A stretch of DNA of 64,000 nt from Sulfuricurvum sp. (lineage in GTDB: Bacteria > Campylobacterota > Campylobacteria > Campylobacterales > Sulfurimonadaceae), in assembly GCA_030693335.1 (NCBI GenBank), contig JAUYAU010000017.1, forward strand, positions 1-64,000, read 5' to 3'. The position numbers and the translations under genes were made by a program. The notes under the pieces were generated by a model, which was not told where the DNA came from, made no database searches, and saw only the letters and a list, made by a program, of their open reading frames with translations. Each line of letters opens with the position of its first letter. The stretch's first letter is position 1. Positions 62,008-64,000 of this stretch are shown in pieces.

Positions 62008-62075
62008 GGGCAATTAGAGCCGCACGAATAAAGCATTTCACAGAAATTGAAAAAATAATAAGAGGAAAATAAACT

Positions 62076-62927
62076 ATGTCTAAATTTGTCGGCGCACACG
62101 TATCTGCATCAGGTGGAGTCTTTAATGCTCCCCTGAATGCCATGAAAATAGGGGCACGTGCATTTGCCCTTTTTACTAAAAACCAAAAACAGTGGGCTGC
62201 AAAACCGCTCGATAATGAGACGATCGGATTGTTCAAAGACAATTTGGCTGCAAGCGGTATACAGCCCTGCCATATTTTGCCTCACGATTCATATTTGATC
62301 AATCTCGGTCATCCCGAAGAGGAGAAGCGTGAAAAATCGCTGGAAGCATTTATCGATGAACTGCAGAGATGCGAGCAGTTGGGATTGGATCGTTTGAACT
62401 TTCACCCGGGAAGCCATCTCAAACAGATCACCGAGGAAGAGTGTATCGACCGTATCGCCATGAGTATGAATCATGCGATCAACGTGACTGAGAGTGTTAA
62501 TCTGACAATCGAGAATACCGCAGGGCAGGGAAGCAATCTGGGATGGAAATTTGAACACATTGCGGCTATCATAGAACGTATCGAAGATAAGTCCCGAGTT
62601 GGGGTCTGTATTGACACATGCCATATGTTTACGGCAGGATACGACATACGTACACGTGAGGCGTATGATGCTACGTGGGCAGAATTTGACCGTGTTATCG
62701 GATTCCAGTACCTCAAAGGGATGCACATTAACGATTCTAAGCCTGATTTAGGGAGCCATGTAGATCGTCATGATTCACTGGGCAAGGGAAAAATTGGATT
62801 GGATGCGTTTGGGTTTTTGATGAACGATCCGAGAATGGACAATATTCCACTTGTATTGGAAACTATTGATGAGACCATTTGGGCGCAAGAGATTGAACTG
62901 CTTTACAGTATGCAACATAATAATTAA
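62076..62927 (+). CDS. nfo: Endonuclease IV
   Basis: A 283-aa apurinic/apyrimidinic endonuclease with a TIM-barrel three-zinc site. [38 protein letters not shown] and DRHDSLGKG are the metal-binding blocks. It excises abasic sites in base excision repair. AGAGGAAAAT precedes the ATG. Confidence 0.97.
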   Translation: MSKFVGAHVSASGGVFNAPLNAMKIGARAFALFTKNQKQWAAKPLDNETIGLFKDNLAASGIQPCHILPHDSYLINLGHPEEEKREKSLEAFIDELQRCEQLGLDRLNFHPGSHLKQITEEECIDRIAMSMNHAINVTESVNLTIENTAGQGSNLGWKFEHIAAIIERIEDKSRVGVCIDTCHMFTAGYDIRTREAYDATWAEFDRVIGFQYLKGMHINDSKPDLGSHVDRHDSLGKGKIGLDAFGFLMNDPRMDNIPLVLETIDETIWAQEIELLYSMQHNN

Positions 62928-62935
62928 GGATTTTA

Positions 62936-64000
62936 TTGAAATATTTAATTGATTTTTTAGAGAACCCATCCATTGAGCAATCTGAGATTTTTGCACAATT
63001 AAAATGTACCGTTGAGGAGGGGAAAGTCCTCCAACTCTTAACCCGTAAGTTTTTACAGTCTCAAGAAGATGTGGTTGTGGCTGAATTGCTTCAGGAACTG
63101 TACGGTCCCGATGATTATTCGTATCTTAGTCATTTTGGGGAAGTGAAAACGCTTTTGGAACTGGGATGGATTACCCATCACTCTTTCACCCCGATCAAAA
63201 TGAGTGAGCTTTCTCAGTTAGAGTTGTTTAACACTCCTGTTGCACTGACAACGATTTTTATGAAGCTGCTCGAAGAAGGCTCTTTGGAGATGACCTTGCC
63301 GGAGATCAAACCGTACGCCGACCATTTGGAATATCTTCAAGATCAGTTTTTCCGCATCGAGCTGTACCAAAAGATGTCGATTATCCGCAATAATGGGAAT
63401 GAACATTCATTGGGGATCAATCGTATTCAAAGCAAGCTTGATTTACTCGAGAAGCGTATCGAAGAGAGGATTGTTCAAACCTCTCAAGATGTGGTATTGG
63501 ACCGTTTTTTCAAACAAAAGAAGCTGGAACCCAAAGAGCAGGTGATTTTTTTGGCCTTGCTTAAAGAGGAGTACAGTTCGACTGAGGGAAATTTGCGGGA
63601 GATGAATACTCTCATCGATTTGATCAGTTTTGATGATTACGAGCGGATTAAAAACCGCGCATTGCTCGAAGACGGATCGCGTCTTATCAATGAGGATGTT
63701 ATCGATTATGAAGAGATGCTCAACCCTTTTGGTGGAATCAGCAGAGCTTTTTACATCGTTGATGAGGTGCTTCAATCGATCATGCACCCCCAAAAAAAGA
63801 AAAAAGCGCGTAAGCTCAAACTGGATATGTTGATTAAAGAACAGGAAATTTTCGAACTTATCGAGCCTACAACCTCTTTGGAAAATGTAGTACTTAATCC
63901 CTCAACGGATAAGACCCTCCAAAACTTGATGCACCAGCTGGACCGTGAAGTAGTTGCCAAGCTTCATGAATGGGGTATAAAGGACAAAAAAGCTGGAATC
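62936..64000 (+). CDS. Large protein, N-terminal 355 residues (3' end outside window)
   Basis: An open frame starts at TTG 62936, 8 nt after nfo, with AAGGA just upstream, and continues to the window end. I do not recognise the family with confidence. The visible part is helical and acidic, with IRNNGNEHSLGINRIQSKLD, LLEKRIEERI and a basic KKKKARKLK stretch near residue 285. No P-loop is reached in the visible 355 codons. AAA-type ATPases with long helical N-termini are known in related genomes, but that assignment is a guess. Confidence 0.65.
   Translation, partial: MKYLIDFLENPSIEQSEIFAQLKCTVEEGKVLQLLTRKFLQSQEDVVVAELLQELYGPDDYSYLSHFGEVKTLLELGWITHHSFTPIKMSELSQLELFNTPVALTTIFMKLLEEGSLEMTLPEIKPYADHLEYLQDQFFRIELYQKMSIIRNNGNEHSLGINRIQSKLDLLEKRIEERIVQTSQDVVLDRFFKQKKLEPKEQVIFLALLKEEYSSTEGNLREMNTLIDLISFDDYERIKNRALLEDGSRLINEDVIDYEEMLNPFGGISRAFYIVDEVLQSIMHPQKKKKARKLKLDMLIKEQEIFELIEPTTSLENVVLNPSTDKTLQNLMHQLDREVVAKLHEWGIKDKKAGI

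Overview
This 64 kb window is a chromosomal segment of a motile member of the Campylobacterota (former Epsilonproteobacteria), most likely a free-living Sulfurimonas/Sulfuricurvum-type organism. The evidence is the pseudaminic acid flagellar glycosylation genes with a Maf protein, paired DUF2393 proteins, a DUF3373 porin-like protein, an ilvE-SPFH pair, and the gene order rpsB-tsf-ABC ATPase-fliR-acidic protein-gmk-tatA-argS, which as I recall matches Campylobacter. The genus is inference. I see no IS element, prophage, CRISPR array, tRNA or rRNA.

Region 1 (1-15.7 kb) concerns the flagellum and its glycan. The end of a flagellin gene faces a 13-gene minus-strand operon: pseB, pseC, pseF, pseG, pseH, pseI, a possible glycosyltransferase, a Gfo/Idh/MocA oxidoreductase, a DegT/StrS aminotransferase, a GNAT acetyltransferase, a PseA-type sugar amidotransferase, an amidase and Maf. 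Junctions are 4-nt overlaps or near-contacts. The first six genes make CMP-pseudaminic acid; the next six look like a sugar-tailoring module; Maf probably transfers the sugar to flagellin. A sigma-54 promoter (GG-N10-GC) precedes pseB. A near-identical one precedes fliD, the next minus-strand transcription unit. The SRP RNA gene lies just beyond.

Region 2 (15.7-18.1 kb) holds a small unknown gene, rnhB, an outer membrane beta-barrel gene and an orphan AAA-type ATPase.

Region 3 (18.2-28.9 kb) is the S10-spc ribosomal protein operon, rpsJ to rplO then secY, map and infA, behind a good sigma-70 promoter. rpmD is absent, and the alpha-operon genes do not follow.

Region 4 (28.9-45.1 kb) is housekeeping: a Sel1-repeat protein, PpnP, a CvfB-like protein, an SDR, a lone formate dehydrogenase-like molybdoenzyme, YraN, trxA/trxB, dapB, purF, a radical SAM protein, two DUF2393 proteins, hisIE, an SPFH protein, ilvE, a truncated hemoglobin, an aldehyde dehydrogenase and a Bcp peroxiredoxin.

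Region 5 (45.1-55.6 kb) has a REP-like inverted repeat, a DUF3373 outer membrane protein, rpsB with a structured leader, tsf, an ABC ATPase that may be leaderless, fliR, a degenerate PLD-like protein, an acidic receiver-domain protein, gmk, tatA, argS and a short flagellin-like gene with its own sigma-54-like promoter.

Region 6 (55.7-64 kb) has aguB, a C-terminal J-domain protein, a dinB-type polymerase with an insertion, an aldo/keto reductase, a lipoprotein, an aminotransferase, a DUF4258/MqsA-type toxin-antitoxin pair, nfo and the start of a large unrecognised gene.
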